From Flagellimonas sp. MMG031 (GTDB lineage: Bacteria; Bacteroidota; Bacteroidia; Flavobacteriales; Flavobacteriaceae): a DNA stretch of 64,000 nt. Both the position numbers and the translations under genes were made by a program. Below the pieces are notes generated by a model, which saw nothing but the letters and a program-made list of their open reading frames with translations, made no database searches and was not told the DNA's origin. Location: assembly GCF_040112705.1 (NCBI RefSeq), contig NZ_CP157804.1:3652001-3716000 (forward strand). Direction: 5' to 3'. Positions 56,349 through 64,000 of the stretch are shown here, in pieces (the first letter of the stretch is position 1; every line of letters starts with the position of its first letter).

Positions 56349-56451
56349 AATCCCGCTTCAAGTGCTTAAACTGAACCAAATTGCCTTAACAGCATCGCAC
56401 TAAACGCAAACTTAGTTGGGATTTGTTATTTGTTTTTTGGAATTTTAGCCC

Positions 56452-56979
56452 ATGTACGAAAACAACTTTCCCAATAAGCGCTACAGACATACTTTAGCCT
56501 TTTTGAAAAAGCACATCGACCCTTCCGAAACCATTTTGGATTTAGGGGTTGAGAACCCCTTTTCAGAAATCATGAAATCCAACGGATATCAAGTAACCAA
56601 CACCAAAGGTGAGGATTTGGATATCGATTTTAAAAAAGCCGCGAATTCGGATGCGGATGTGGTAACCGCCTTTGAAATTTTTGAGCATTTGGTCGCTCCC
56701 TTCAATATTTTGAAAGAAATAAAAGCCAACAAATTGGTCGCCAGTATTCCGATGCGTTTATGGTTTTCCCCTGCCTATCGCAGTAAAACAGACCCGTGGG
56801 ACCGTCATTACCATGAATTTGAAGATTGGCAGTTTGATTGGCTTTTGGAAAAAGCGGGTTGGACGATCAAGGATTCCGCAAAATGGACCAATCCCACGAA
56901 AAAGTTGGGCTTTCGTCCCCTACTCCGCTATTTTACCAATCGATATTATATTGTGTACGCCGAGCGAAGCACAACCTAA
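56452..56979 (+). CDS. Class I SAM-dependent methyltransferase-like protein
   Basis: The 175-residue product has a motif I-like strand-loop (ETILDLGVENPFSEIM, about 25-40), the acidic end of strand 2 (GEDLDIDF), and VVTAFEIFEHLVAPFNIL, the post-motif region common in methyltransferases. The usual GxGxG is reduced to GVENPFS, so SAM binding is weaker by sequence. The substrate is unknown. A glycosyltransferase gene follows 37 bases later. Confidence 0.75.
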   Translation: MYENNFPNKRYRHTLAFLKKHIDPSETILDLGVENPFSEIMKSNGYQVTNTKGEDLDIDFKKAANSDADVVTAFEIFEHLVAPFNILKEIKANKLVASIPMRLWFSPAYRSKTDPWDRHYHEFEDWQFDWLLEKAGWTIKDSAKWTNPTKKLGFRPLLRYFTNRYYIVYAERSTT

Positions 56980-57016
56980 TTGGTGAGTTCCCGTTAAGCT
57001 TTTCAGATTTTAGCCC

Positions 57017-57862
57017 ATGCGCATCAGTATTATCATCCCGGCCCACAACGAAGCAGCTTTCTTGGAGGAGTGCCTCGATTCCTTTGTGAATCAGACCTAT
57101 CTGCCCAATGAATTAATTGTGGTGGACGATAATTCTTCCGATGCAACCTTTGCCATTGCACAGGACTATGCCAAAAAGCACGAATGGATAAAAGTCGTTC
57201 AACGCAAATCGACGGATGAGCACATTCCGGGTAAAAAGGTGGTGGATACCTTTAACTTTGGATTGAAACACGTTTCGGCCTATGACCTCATTGGCAAGTT
57301 TGATGCCGATATCGTACTTCCTCCCAACTATTTTGACAACATGGTGAACCAGTTTCAGGCTAATTGGAAACTAGGGATGTGTTCGGGATTATTGTTCGTT
57401 CAAAATGGGGACCAATGGAAGTATGAGGACATTGCCAACAAAAACCATATCCGAGGCCCCATTAAACTGTATCACAAAGCCTGTTTCCAAAAGATTGGTG
57501 GTTTATGTCCAGGGGTAGGATGGGACACAGTCGATACACTTTTGGCCCGATTCCATGATTTTGATACCGTAACCCTGCCCGAACTCAAGGTGAAACATCT
57601 TCGACCCACGGGCCATGGGTATAGCAGCAAAAACTATCAATCCAAAGGAGAGGCGATGTATCGGATGGGATACGGGCTTTTACTGACCAAAATTGCAGTC
57701 TTAAAAATGGCATGGCAGGCCAAAAGTCCCAAGTTATACCTCCAAGCGATATGGGGTTTTTTAAAGGCCTTAATCCAGGGACAGGAAAAATATGTTTCCA
57801 AAAAAGAAGGCAAATTCATCAGAACATATCGTTGGAAAGGAATTTGCTCCAAAATCCAATAG
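57017..57862 (+). CDS. Family 2 glycosyltransferase
   Basis: The 281-residue GT-A product begins MRISIIIPAHNEAAFLEECL, with ELIVVDDNSSDAT and the metal-binding DxD in KFDADIVLPPNYF (about 92-104). The C-terminal half has GPIKLYHKACFQKIGGL and GWDTVDTLLARFHDF, typical of transferases acting on envelope glycans. No membrane helix is obvious. It is likely co-transcribed with the methyltransferase gene. Acceptor unknown. Confidence 0.88.
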   Translation: MRISIIIPAHNEAAFLEECLDSFVNQTYLPNELIVVDDNSSDATFAIAQDYAKKHEWIKVVQRKSTDEHIPGKKVVDTFNFGLKHVSAYDLIGKFDADIVLPPNYFDNMVNQFQANWKLGMCSGLLFVQNGDQWKYEDIANKNHIRGPIKLYHKACFQKIGGLCPGVGWDTVDTLLARFHDFDTVTLPELKVKHLRPTGHGYSSKNYQSKGEAMYRMGYGLLLTKIAVLKMAWQAKSPKLYLQAIWGFLKALIQGQEKYVSKKEGKFIRTYRWKGICSKIQ

Positions 57863-57968
57863 TCAACCAACACCCTAACTTATTTATTCGTAGTCAATTG
57901 CCTATTAAATCCATCGAATATTTTTACAGTGGTCATTAAATCCAACTACACGACCCCATTTTAGGGCT

Positions 57969-58003
57969 CATCCGTCAATTCAAAAGGCCCATCCGTCAAT
58001 TCA
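57969..58003 (+). promoter_or_regulatory. Two direct repeats upstream of the large T9SS protein gene
   Basis: CATCCGTCAATTCA occurs at 57969-57982 and again at 57990-58003, exactly 21 bases apart, two helical turns. This arrangement fits tandem sites for LytTR-type regulators. The sites lie about 115 bases before the ATG at 58117. The rest of the 254-base gap is AT-rich with no gene. Confidence 0.5.
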
Positions 58004-58116
58004 CTGCACATTTTATATTCAAACCATTGTATCTTTAAATCAGTATTCAGCATAACCCAAAAAAGTAGTTGTTCAATACATAGAACACCTATATAGTTCT
58101 AAAAAAAGGTTATGCT

Positions 58117-61100
58117 ATGAAATGGTTTCATCACATTACAAAGGTCTTACCGTTCGCTTTAGCGCTTATCGGTGTAAACTGGTATTCCCATGCGCAAATA
58201 CCGGGACAGAGTTATTTCCCAAATGGTAACAATTATATAGAATATATTTATGGAAATCATCCAGTAATTCTTTCCATCCCTCATGACGGTGATTTAAAAC
58301 CGGATGAAATTCCAGATAGATCTTGTCCCAATTGTGTATATGGCAACGACACTGACACCCAAGAAATGGGAAGGGCAATGGCTCAAGCCTACTTTAACAA
58401 AACAGGGCATTACCCTTTTGTGGTCATCAATCGATTAGCTCGAATAAAGTTTGATGCCAACCGCAATAAGAATGAGGATGACAACGACAACAACCCTATC
58501 ATTCAAGAAGCTTTTGACAATTACCACGCATACATTGCAGATGCCAAGAACAAGATTATCCAAGACTTTGGCAGAGGTCTTTTTATCGACATCCATGGAC
58601 ATGCCCACGATATTGAAAGGGTTGAACTAGGTTATACCCTAACCGGGCATGAACTTCGTCAAGCGGACGAGGTTTTGAACACTACTACCTTTATGAACCG
58701 CAACAGTATCAAAACCTTGGTTTATGAGAAAGTCGGTGAAATGACCCATGTACAGCTCATAAGGGGAGGACTAAGTTTAGGAAATTTGTTTCATGATAAA
58801 GGCTTCCCCACCGTACCAAGTGCTGCAGACCCCTTTCCGAAAGAAGGTGAACCTTATTTTAATGGTGGGTATAATGTATGGATACATGGGTCACGATTAA
58901 ATTCCGGAAATATTGATGGCATACAGATTGAAATCAATCAAGATGTGCGCTTTGATGCTGAAAGCAGTGCTCTTTTTGTTGATGCAGTGGCTACTAGCCT
59001 TATGGAATACCTCAGCTTACATTATGGGTTTGGTGTTATCGACTTTGATGGTGATGGTGTCCTGTCCAATTTGGACTGTGATGATTTTAATGCCAACATC
59101 AACCCTAACACCAACGAGATTCCATACAATGGCATCGACGATGACTGTAATCCTGCAACACCAGATGATGACCTCGATGGAGATGGTTTCAACAACATGG
59201 ATGACTGTGACGATGAAAACGCAGACATCAACCCCGGTTCAGACGAGATTCCATACAACGGTATCGATGATGATTGTGACCCCGCGACTCCCGATGATGA
59301 CCTTGATGGGGATGGTTTCAATAACGTAGATGACTGCGATGACAACAATTCCAACGTTAATCCCAACGCGGAAGAAGTTCCTTACAACGGCCTTGACGAT
59401 GATTGCGACCCTGCCACTCCCGATGATGATCTCGATGGGGACGGTTTCAACAACGTGGACGACTGTGACGATGAAAATGCTGATGTCAACCCCAACTCAG
59501 ACGAGATACCTTACAACGGAATCGACGACGATTGTAACCCTGCGACACCTGATGATGACCTCGATGGGGATGGTTTCAATAACGTAGATGACTGCGATGA
59601 CAACAATGCCGATATCAGTCCAAATGCCGACGAGATTCCATACAACGGCATCGATGATGATTGCGACCCCGCGACCTCCGATGATGATTTGGATGGAGAC
59701 GGATTCAACAACGTGGAGGATTGCGATGACAACAATTCCAATATCAATCCAAATGCCGAAGAGATTCCATACAATGGCATCGATGACGATTGCGACCCCA
59801 CCACTTTGGATGACGATTTGGATGCGGATGGATTTAACCTAGTTGATGATTGCAACGATAATGATACTAGCATCAACCCCAATGCAATCGAGATTCCTTA
59901 CAACGGCATCGACGACGACTGTAATCCAGCCACACCAGATAACGATTTGGATGGTGACGGTTTCAACAACATGGATGACTGTGACGATGAAAATGCTGAC
60001 ATCAACCCCGGTTCAGACGAGATTCCATACAATGGCATCGACGATGACTGTAATCCTGCAACACCTGATGATGACCTGGATGGAGATGGGTTCAACAACG
60101 TGGACGACTGTGATGATGAAAACCCAGACATCAATCCAAGTGTATCGGAAATCCCCTACAACGGAATCGACGACGATTGTAACCCTACGACACCTGATGA
60201 TGATTTGGATGGAGACGGATTCAACAACGTGGAGGATTGTGATGACAACAATGCCAATATCAATCCAAATGCCGACGAGATACCCTACAATGGCATCGAC
60301 GACGATTGTAACCCCGTGACCCCCGATGATGACCTCGATGGAGATGGTTTCAACAACATGGACGACTGTGACGATGAAAACCCATACATCAATCCAAGCG
60401 TAGCGGAGATTCCCTACAACGGCATTGACGATGATTGCGACCCGGCCACTTTGGATGATGACCTCGACGGGGACGGTTTCGACAATGCGCAGGACTGTGA
60501 TGACAACAATGCCAACGTTAATCCCGACGCTGAAGAGATTCCTTACAACGGTCTTGACGATGATTGCGACCCCGCCACTTTGGATGACGATTTTGACGGG
60601 GACGGGTTCAACATTGCCGAGGACTGTAATGATAACAATGCTAATGTCAATCCAGGACTCAATGAGATTCCTTATAACGGAATCGATGACGATTGCAATC
60701 CTGCCACTCCAGATGATGACCTCGATGGGGATGGTTTCAACAACATGGATGACTGTGACGACAACAATGCAAGCGTTCATCCCAATGCGGAAGAGATTCC
60801 CTACAACGGAATCGACGATGATTGTAACCCTGCGACACCTGATGATGACCTCGATGGGGATGGTTTCAATAACGTAGAGGATTGTGATGACAACATTGCC
60901 AACGTTAATCCCAACGCTGAAGAGGTTCCTTACAACGGCCTTGACGATGATTGCGACCCCGCCACTTTGGATGATGACCTTGATGGGGACGGGTTCAACA
61001 ACGTGGACGACTGTGACGATGAAAATGCTGATGTCAACCCCAACTCAGACGAGATACCTTACAACGGAATCGACGACGACTGTAATCCCGCCACCCCAGA

Positions 61101-61635
61101 TGATGACCTTGATGGGGATGGTTTCAATAATGTGGACGACTGTGACGATGAAAACCCAGACATCAATCCAAGCGTAGCGGAGATTCCCTACAACGGCATC
61201 GATGATGATTGTAACCCCGCGACACCTGATGATGACCTCGATGGGGATGGTTTCAACAACGTAGAGGATTGTGATGACAACAACGCCAATATCAATCCAA
61301 ATGCAGAAGAAATCTTCGACAATGATGTGGACGAAAATTGTGATGGCTTGATTGAGGTTACCCCAACAAAACCTGAAACATCTGTATCAGCAGGAAACGC
61401 TAAAGACTACCTATACATTTACCCCAACCCTGCAAATGATTTCATTTATATTGAAAAGTGGGACAAATATCAATTCTTGGTCGAAATTTATGATGTCAAC
61501 AAAAGACTTGTATTGCGTAAGTTTAACACGAATCAACTAAATATCCAGTCACTTGCCAATGGCATCTACTTCCTCATCTATTATGATGAAATGGGCGAAA
61601 GAATTGTCAAAAAATTGATCGTGGATAGAAAATAA
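58117..61635 (+). CDS. T9SS-exported protein: N-formylglutamate-amidohydrolase-like domain plus 18 Asp-rich repeats
   Basis: The 1172-residue product has a signal peptide ending YSHAQ. Residues 30-300 resemble N-formylglutamate amidohydrolases: VILSIPHDGDLKPDEIPDR, VVINRLARIKFDANRNKNED and LFIDIHGHAHDIERVELGY carry the expected His/Asp/Glu metal ligands. From about residue 309 to 1078 there are 18 repeats of 43 residues (consensus DDDLDGDGFNNVDDCDDNNA, then NINPNAEEIPYNGIDDDCNP), each with two Cys and several calcium-type Asp loops, like MopE or thrombospondin type 3 repeats. The last 80 residues (YIYPNPANDFIYIEKWDKY to VKKLIVDRK) are a T9SS type A sorting signal, so it is exported and anchored at the surface. 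The substrate of the enzyme domain is unknown. Confidence 0.88.
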   Translation: MKWFHHITKVLPFALALIGVNWYSHAQIPGQSYFPNGNNYIEYIYGNHPVILSIPHDGDLKPDEIPDRSCPNCVYGNDTDTQEMGRAMAQAYFNKTGHYPFVVINRLARIKFDANRNKNEDDNDNNPIIQEAFDNYHAYIADAKNKIIQDFGRGLFIDIHGHAHDIERVELGYTLTGHELRQADEVLNTTTFMNRNSIKTLVYEKVGEMTHVQLIRGGLSLGNLFHDKGFPTVPSAADPFPKEGEPYFNGGYNVWIHGSRLNSGNIDGIQIEINQDVRFDAESSALFVDAVATSLMEYLSLHYGFGVIDFDGDGVLSNLDCDDFNANINPNTNEIPYNGIDDDCNPATPDDDLDGDGFNNMDDCDDENADINPGSDEIPYNGIDDDCDPATPDDDLDGDGFNNVDDCDDNNSNVNPNAEEVPYNGLDDDCDPATPDDDLDGDGFNNVDDCDDENADVNPNSDEIPYNGIDDDCNPATPDDDLDGDGFNNVDDCDDNNADISPNADEIPYNGIDDDCDPATSDDDLDGDGFNNVEDCDDNNSNINPNAEEIPYNGIDDDCDPTTLDDDLDADGFNLVDDCNDNDTSINPNAIEIPYNGIDDDCNPATPDNDLDGDGFNNMDDCDDENADINPGSDEIPYNGIDDDCNPATPDDDLDGDGFNNVDDCDDENPDINPSVSEIPYNGIDDDCNPTTPDDDLDGDGFNNVEDCDDNNANINPNADEIPYNGIDDDCNPVTPDDDLDGDGFNNMDDCDDENPYINPSVAEIPYNGIDDDCDPATLDDDLDGDGFDNAQDCDDNNANVNPDAEEIPYNGLDDDCDPATLDDDFDGDGFNIAEDCNDNNANVNPGLNEIPYNGIDDDCNPATPDDDLDGDGFNNMDDCDDNNASVHPNAEEIPYNGIDDDCNPATPDDDLDGDGFNNVEDCDDNIANVNPNAEEVPYNGLDDDCDPATLDDDLDGDGFNNVDDCDDENADVNPNSDEIPYNGIDDDCNPATPDDDLDGDGFNNVDDCDDENPDINPSVAEIPYNGIDDDCNPATPDDDLDGDGFNNVEDCDDNNANINPNAEEIFDNDVDENCDGLIEVTPTKPETSVSAGNAKDYLYIYPNPANDFIYIEKWDKYQFLVEIYDVNKRLVLRKFNTNQLNIQSLANGIYFLIYYDEMGERIVKKLIVDRK
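59041..61350 (+). repeat. 18 tandem 129-bp coding repeats
   Basis: This region inside the T9SS protein gene consists of about 18 in-frame repeats of 129 bp, with high identity in places. Larger blocks recur: repeats 3-4 resemble 15-16, and 9-10 resemble 17-18, which points to duplication of multi-repeat units by recombination. Copy number is likely to vary between strains and is hard to assemble from short reads. Confidence 0.9.
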
Positions 61636-61653
61636 TGGATTGCTTTACCGTTT

Positions 61654-63330
61654 TTAGTCAAATTTCAACACCTCGCCAATAGGTTGCCCGGTTGTACCAT
61701 TTGGGAAAGCGATTCCCAATAAAGTGGCAATGGTAGGGGCTATATCGGAAATCTCCGTGCGGTTTACCGTACTTCCCTGTTGAATGCCTTTCCCATATAA
61801 TAAAAGGGGGACATGGGTATCATAAATCTGTGGAGAACCATGGGTGGAACCTGTTCGGCTGTAAGAGATAAAGCCTACATTGGGCACCAAGAGAACATCC
61901 CCGGAACGTTTTTGGTTATACCCATTTTGCAAAATGTATGGAATCCCCTTGGTATACTCATTCTCCCACATTTGATGCCCTGTATATACCTGGGCAATTC
62001 CCTCATAAGAAAGTAGTTCTTTGGCGATGGCCTCTTGGGCATCATCCAGATCGATATCCAAATTGGCCAGAATGGTATGGTCCAAAAACAATTGATAATT
62101 GGATAGATCTCTCACCACATCGGTGGTCCCATAAGTGTATTGAAGAAATGTATTGAACTTTTCGCGCATGCCACCCATATCCAAATATCCGGCGGGAATC
62201 TTTGCATCCATCAAAAAAGAGGGTACGTGAATCGCCGCGTGATCGGCGGTCAGAAAAACGGTGTATTCACCTTTGCCCACTTTTTCGTCCAAAGTGGATA
62301 AAATTCTTTCCAAATCTTGGTCTAGTCTAATGTAGGTATCCTCGATTTCTTTGGAATTCACTCCAAAAAAGTGACCTACGTAATCCGTGCTTGAAAAACT
62401 GATGGCCAAGAAATCGGTTATGGTATCCGCTCCCAAATCCTCTCCTTCCAAAGCGGCCAAGGCAAAATCGGCCGTGATGCTATTTCCATAGGGGCTTCTC
62501 CTGATCAAATCGAACTGACCGTTTTGGTCCCAAATGGCTGGTAAATCATGTGGAAAGGCATTACTGGTTTCACCCTTCTGCAATCCTTCATAATTGTTGG
62601 CATCCAGTCCACTTTCAACATAAGTTTCAATCGGTTTTAGGGTAGTCCAAGGCTTTTTGTATGCCTCAACCTTATCGGAAGCGTTAAAATCGGCTACCCA
62701 TTGTGGCAATTCATCCATATAATAGGAACTGGTGATCCAATTTCCGGTTTCACCTCCTTCAAACCAATAGGCCGCATTGGCGGTATGTCCTGCAGGAAGT
62801 ATGGCCCCTCTATCCTTCAAGGCAACACCTATCACCTTCCCACGCATTTGGGTATGTAACCGCAATTGATCGGTAATGGTGGTAGTCAACATTCGGTGCG
62901 GCGACATTTTTCCCAAATCCGAAGTAGTACCCACAGATTCATAGGCATCATCGCCTGCACAGTAGACGTCTTTTCCCAATTCCTTGTCGAACCAATCATT
63001 ACCGATAATACCGTGTACCGCAGGGGTCGTTCCCGTGTAAACAGAGGTATGTCCTGGCCCCGTGCTGGTAGGCGCATAGTTAAAATGGTTGTTTTTACAA
63101 TTGAAACCTTCGTTTACCAATCGTTTAAAACCGCCCTCCCCATATTGATTCCAAAAACGGGTAAGATAATCGTAGCGCATTTGGTCCACCACAATACCGA
63201 CCACCAATTTAGGCTGGTGTGCAATTGGAGCAGGTAGCGGTTCAGGGGCAGCATTTTTTCTTCGTTGGCCATAGGTTAGACTGATCATGCTCAAAGCCAA
63301 AACAGAAAGGATAAGGTTGGTCGTTCTCAT
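61654..63330 (-). CDS. pafA: PafA-type alkaline phosphatase
   Basis: PafA enzymes are periplasmic Zn-dependent phosphate monoesterases, found in many Bacteroidota and active even when phosphate is present. The 558-residue product has a signal peptide ending SLTYGQ. The nucleophile is Thr 90 in APTSTGPGHT and the second-sphere Asn 111 is in GNDWFDKE, 21 residues apart as in characterised PafA; Lys and Arg in ALKDRGAILPAG complete the pocket. DQM (49-51), SSTDYVGHFFG and FLTADHAAIHVP hold the metal ligands. It converges on the T9SS protein gene with an 18-base gap. Confidence 0.9.
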   Translation of the reverse strand: MRTTNLILSVLALSMISLTYGQRRKNAAPEPLPAPIAHQPKLVVGIVVDQMRYDYLTRFWNQYGEGGFKRLVNEGFNCKNNHFNYAPTSTGPGHTSVYTGTTPAVHGIIGNDWFDKELGKDVYCAGDDAYESVGTTSDLGKMSPHRMLTTTITDQLRLHTQMRGKVIGVALKDRGAILPAGHTANAAYWFEGGETGNWITSSYYMDELPQWVADFNASDKVEAYKKPWTTLKPIETYVESGLDANNYEGLQKGETSNAFPHDLPAIWDQNGQFDLIRRSPYGNSITADFALAALEGEDLGADTITDFLAISFSSTDYVGHFFGVNSKEIEDTYIRLDQDLERILSTLDEKVGKGEYTVFLTADHAAIHVPSFLMDAKIPAGYLDMGGMREKFNTFLQYTYGTTDVVRDLSNYQLFLDHTILANLDIDLDDAQEAIAKELLSYEGIAQVYTGHQMWENEYTKGIPYILQNGYNQKRSGDVLLVPNVGFISYSRTGSTHGSPQIYDTHVPLLLYGKGIQQGSTVNRTEISDIAPTIATLLGIAFPNGTTGQPIGEVLKFD

Positions 63331-63445
63331 AAAAGGATTTATTCAAATAAGGACAAAACTATTGATTTCTGCCGTTTAAAAATTTAAATGAAGGTTAAAT
63401 GCTCCACAATATTCTTATTTTTATCACCTCAAGTCCATTAAACGC

Positions 63446-64000
63446 ATGAAATACCTAGCAGCGATTGGAAAATACTTCATCATGGTTTGGGAAGTATTTA
63501 AAAAACCTACCAAGTGGGGCATCATGAAGACCTTGATCCTCAAGGAAATTGATGAGTTGATTTTTGGGGCCATGGGCATCATCATCTTCATCTCCTTTTT
63601 TATTGGAGGTGTTGTTACCATACAGACCGCACTCAACCTGAACAATCCCCTACTTCCAAAAAGTTTGATAGGATTTGCGACCAGGCAATCGGTTATTCTG
63701 GAATTTGCCCCGACCTTTACCTCCATCATCATGGCCGGTAAAGTGGGCTCCTACATCACCTCTAGTATTGGAACCATGCGGGTTACCGAACAGATTGACG
63801 CCCTAGAGGTTATGGGCATCAACTCACTGAACTACCTTGTTTTTCCAAAGATTATCGCCACGATGATGTACCCCTTCGCGGTTGCTATTTCCATGTTTGT
63901 GGGTATTTTGGGCGGATGGGTCGCCGCAGTATTTGGTGGTTTTGCGCCAAGTGGGGATTTTATACAAGGACTACAAATGGATTTTGATTCGTACCACGTG
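63446..64000 (+). CDS. MlaE/YrbE-family ABC transporter permease (3' end outside window)
   Basis: MlaE-type permeases move phospholipids between the membranes with an MlaF ATPase and an MCE protein. The ATG at 63446 begins MKYLAAIGKYFIMVWEVFKK. The visible 185 residues contain the family region IGGVVTIQTALNLNNPLLP, FAPTFTSIIMAGKVGSYITSSIGTMRVTEQIDALEVMGIN and several membrane helices. The rest runs off the right edge. The ATPase and MCE genes would be expected just beyond it. Confidence 0.93.
   Translation, partial: MKYLAAIGKYFIMVWEVFKKPTKWGIMKTLILKEIDELIFGAMGIIIFISFFIGGVVTIQTALNLNNPLLPKSLIGFATRQSVILEFAPTFTSIIMAGKVGSYITSSIGTMRVTEQIDALEVMGINSLNYLVFPKIIATMMYPFAVAISMFVGILGGWVAAVFGGFAPSGDFIQGLQMDFDSYHV

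Noticed and set aside
60013..60780. Long minus-strand open frame (255 codons) opposite the repeat array
   Set aside because: It is the mirror of the 129-bp Asp-rich repeats, which leave the opposite strand open. Its sequence is low-complexity Val/Ile and matches no family.
59041..61350. Regular repeats that could suggest a CRISPR array
   Set aside because: The period is 129 bp, the repeats are in frame and code for 43-residue units, and there are no short repeats with unique spacers or cas genes.
1..64000. tRNA or rRNA genes
   Set aside because: No tRNA-like cloverleaf with a conserved T-loop, and no 16S/23S segment, was recognised by eye. A tRNAscan run would be decisive.

Overview
The window is chromosomal DNA from a marine-type member of the Flavobacteriaceae (Bacteroidota), probably close to Muricauda/Allomuricauda. 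Four things support this. The ribosomal cluster is a merged str-S10-spc block with no tuf between fusA and rpsJ. There is a SusC/SusD outer-membrane pair, and a type IX secretion (T9SS) C-terminal signal on a large repeat protein. Several genes have the Bacteroidota promoter form TAnnTTTG and no evident Shine-Dalgarno sequence. The genus is inference only.

Layout. Positions 1-13.3 kb (minus strand) hold rpsL-rpsG-fusA-rpsJ, then a leader with three hairpins including a terminator-like stem, then rplC through secY (cut by the left edge). Positions 13.8-25.2 kb (plus) hold a nutrient-uptake locus: SusC (frameshifted near its 3' end), a SusD-like lipoprotein, a third lipoprotein, a secreted protein of unknown role, rlmB and a very large VCBS/ASPIC lipoprotein. 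Positions 25.3-35.6 kb hold a rhomboid protease, rarA, three envelope genes of unknown role, yjjG, a frameshifted polysaccharide-deacetylase-like gene, radC, a DUF1569 gene, a shortened Mpl-like protein with a degenerate P-loop, a cupin and an atypical SDR.

Positions 35.63-37.8 kb form a small accessory island, all genes on the minus strand: a ParDE toxin-antitoxin pair and two small genes of unknown function, separated by long imperfect palindromes. The island lies between the intact SDR gene and a decayed copy of the 3' end of the same SDR gene. It resembles a short gene-cassette array.

Positions 38.2-52.1 kb hold DoxX, a LytTR two-component pair, a two-TM small protein, a DUF4136 lipoprotein, obgE, a fused hpt-adk gene, purK-purE (a purine cluster with hpt-adk), an EF-hand membrane protein, an M3 peptidase, a PAS histidine kinase with a receiver protein, an ECF sigma factor with a tiny ZAS-like partner, and a UbiA-like membrane protein. 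Positions 52.2-64 kb hold gcvP, a KAS III enzyme behind a perfect 18-bp palindrome, a methyltransferase, a family 2 glycosyltransferase, a 1172-residue T9SS-exported protein (N-formylglutamate-amidohydrolase-like domain plus 18 Asp-rich 43-residue repeats), a PafA-type phosphatase and the start of an MlaE-family permease.

The most interesting items are the cassette-like island with its flanking SDR remnant, the amidohydrolase/18-repeat/T9SS protein, a pair of 21-bp-spaced direct repeats upstream of it, the palindrome before the KAS III gene, the terminator-like leader inside the ribosomal cluster, and several enzyme homologues lacking key residues. Two single-base frameshifts (susC and the deacetylase) may be real or may be assembly errors.
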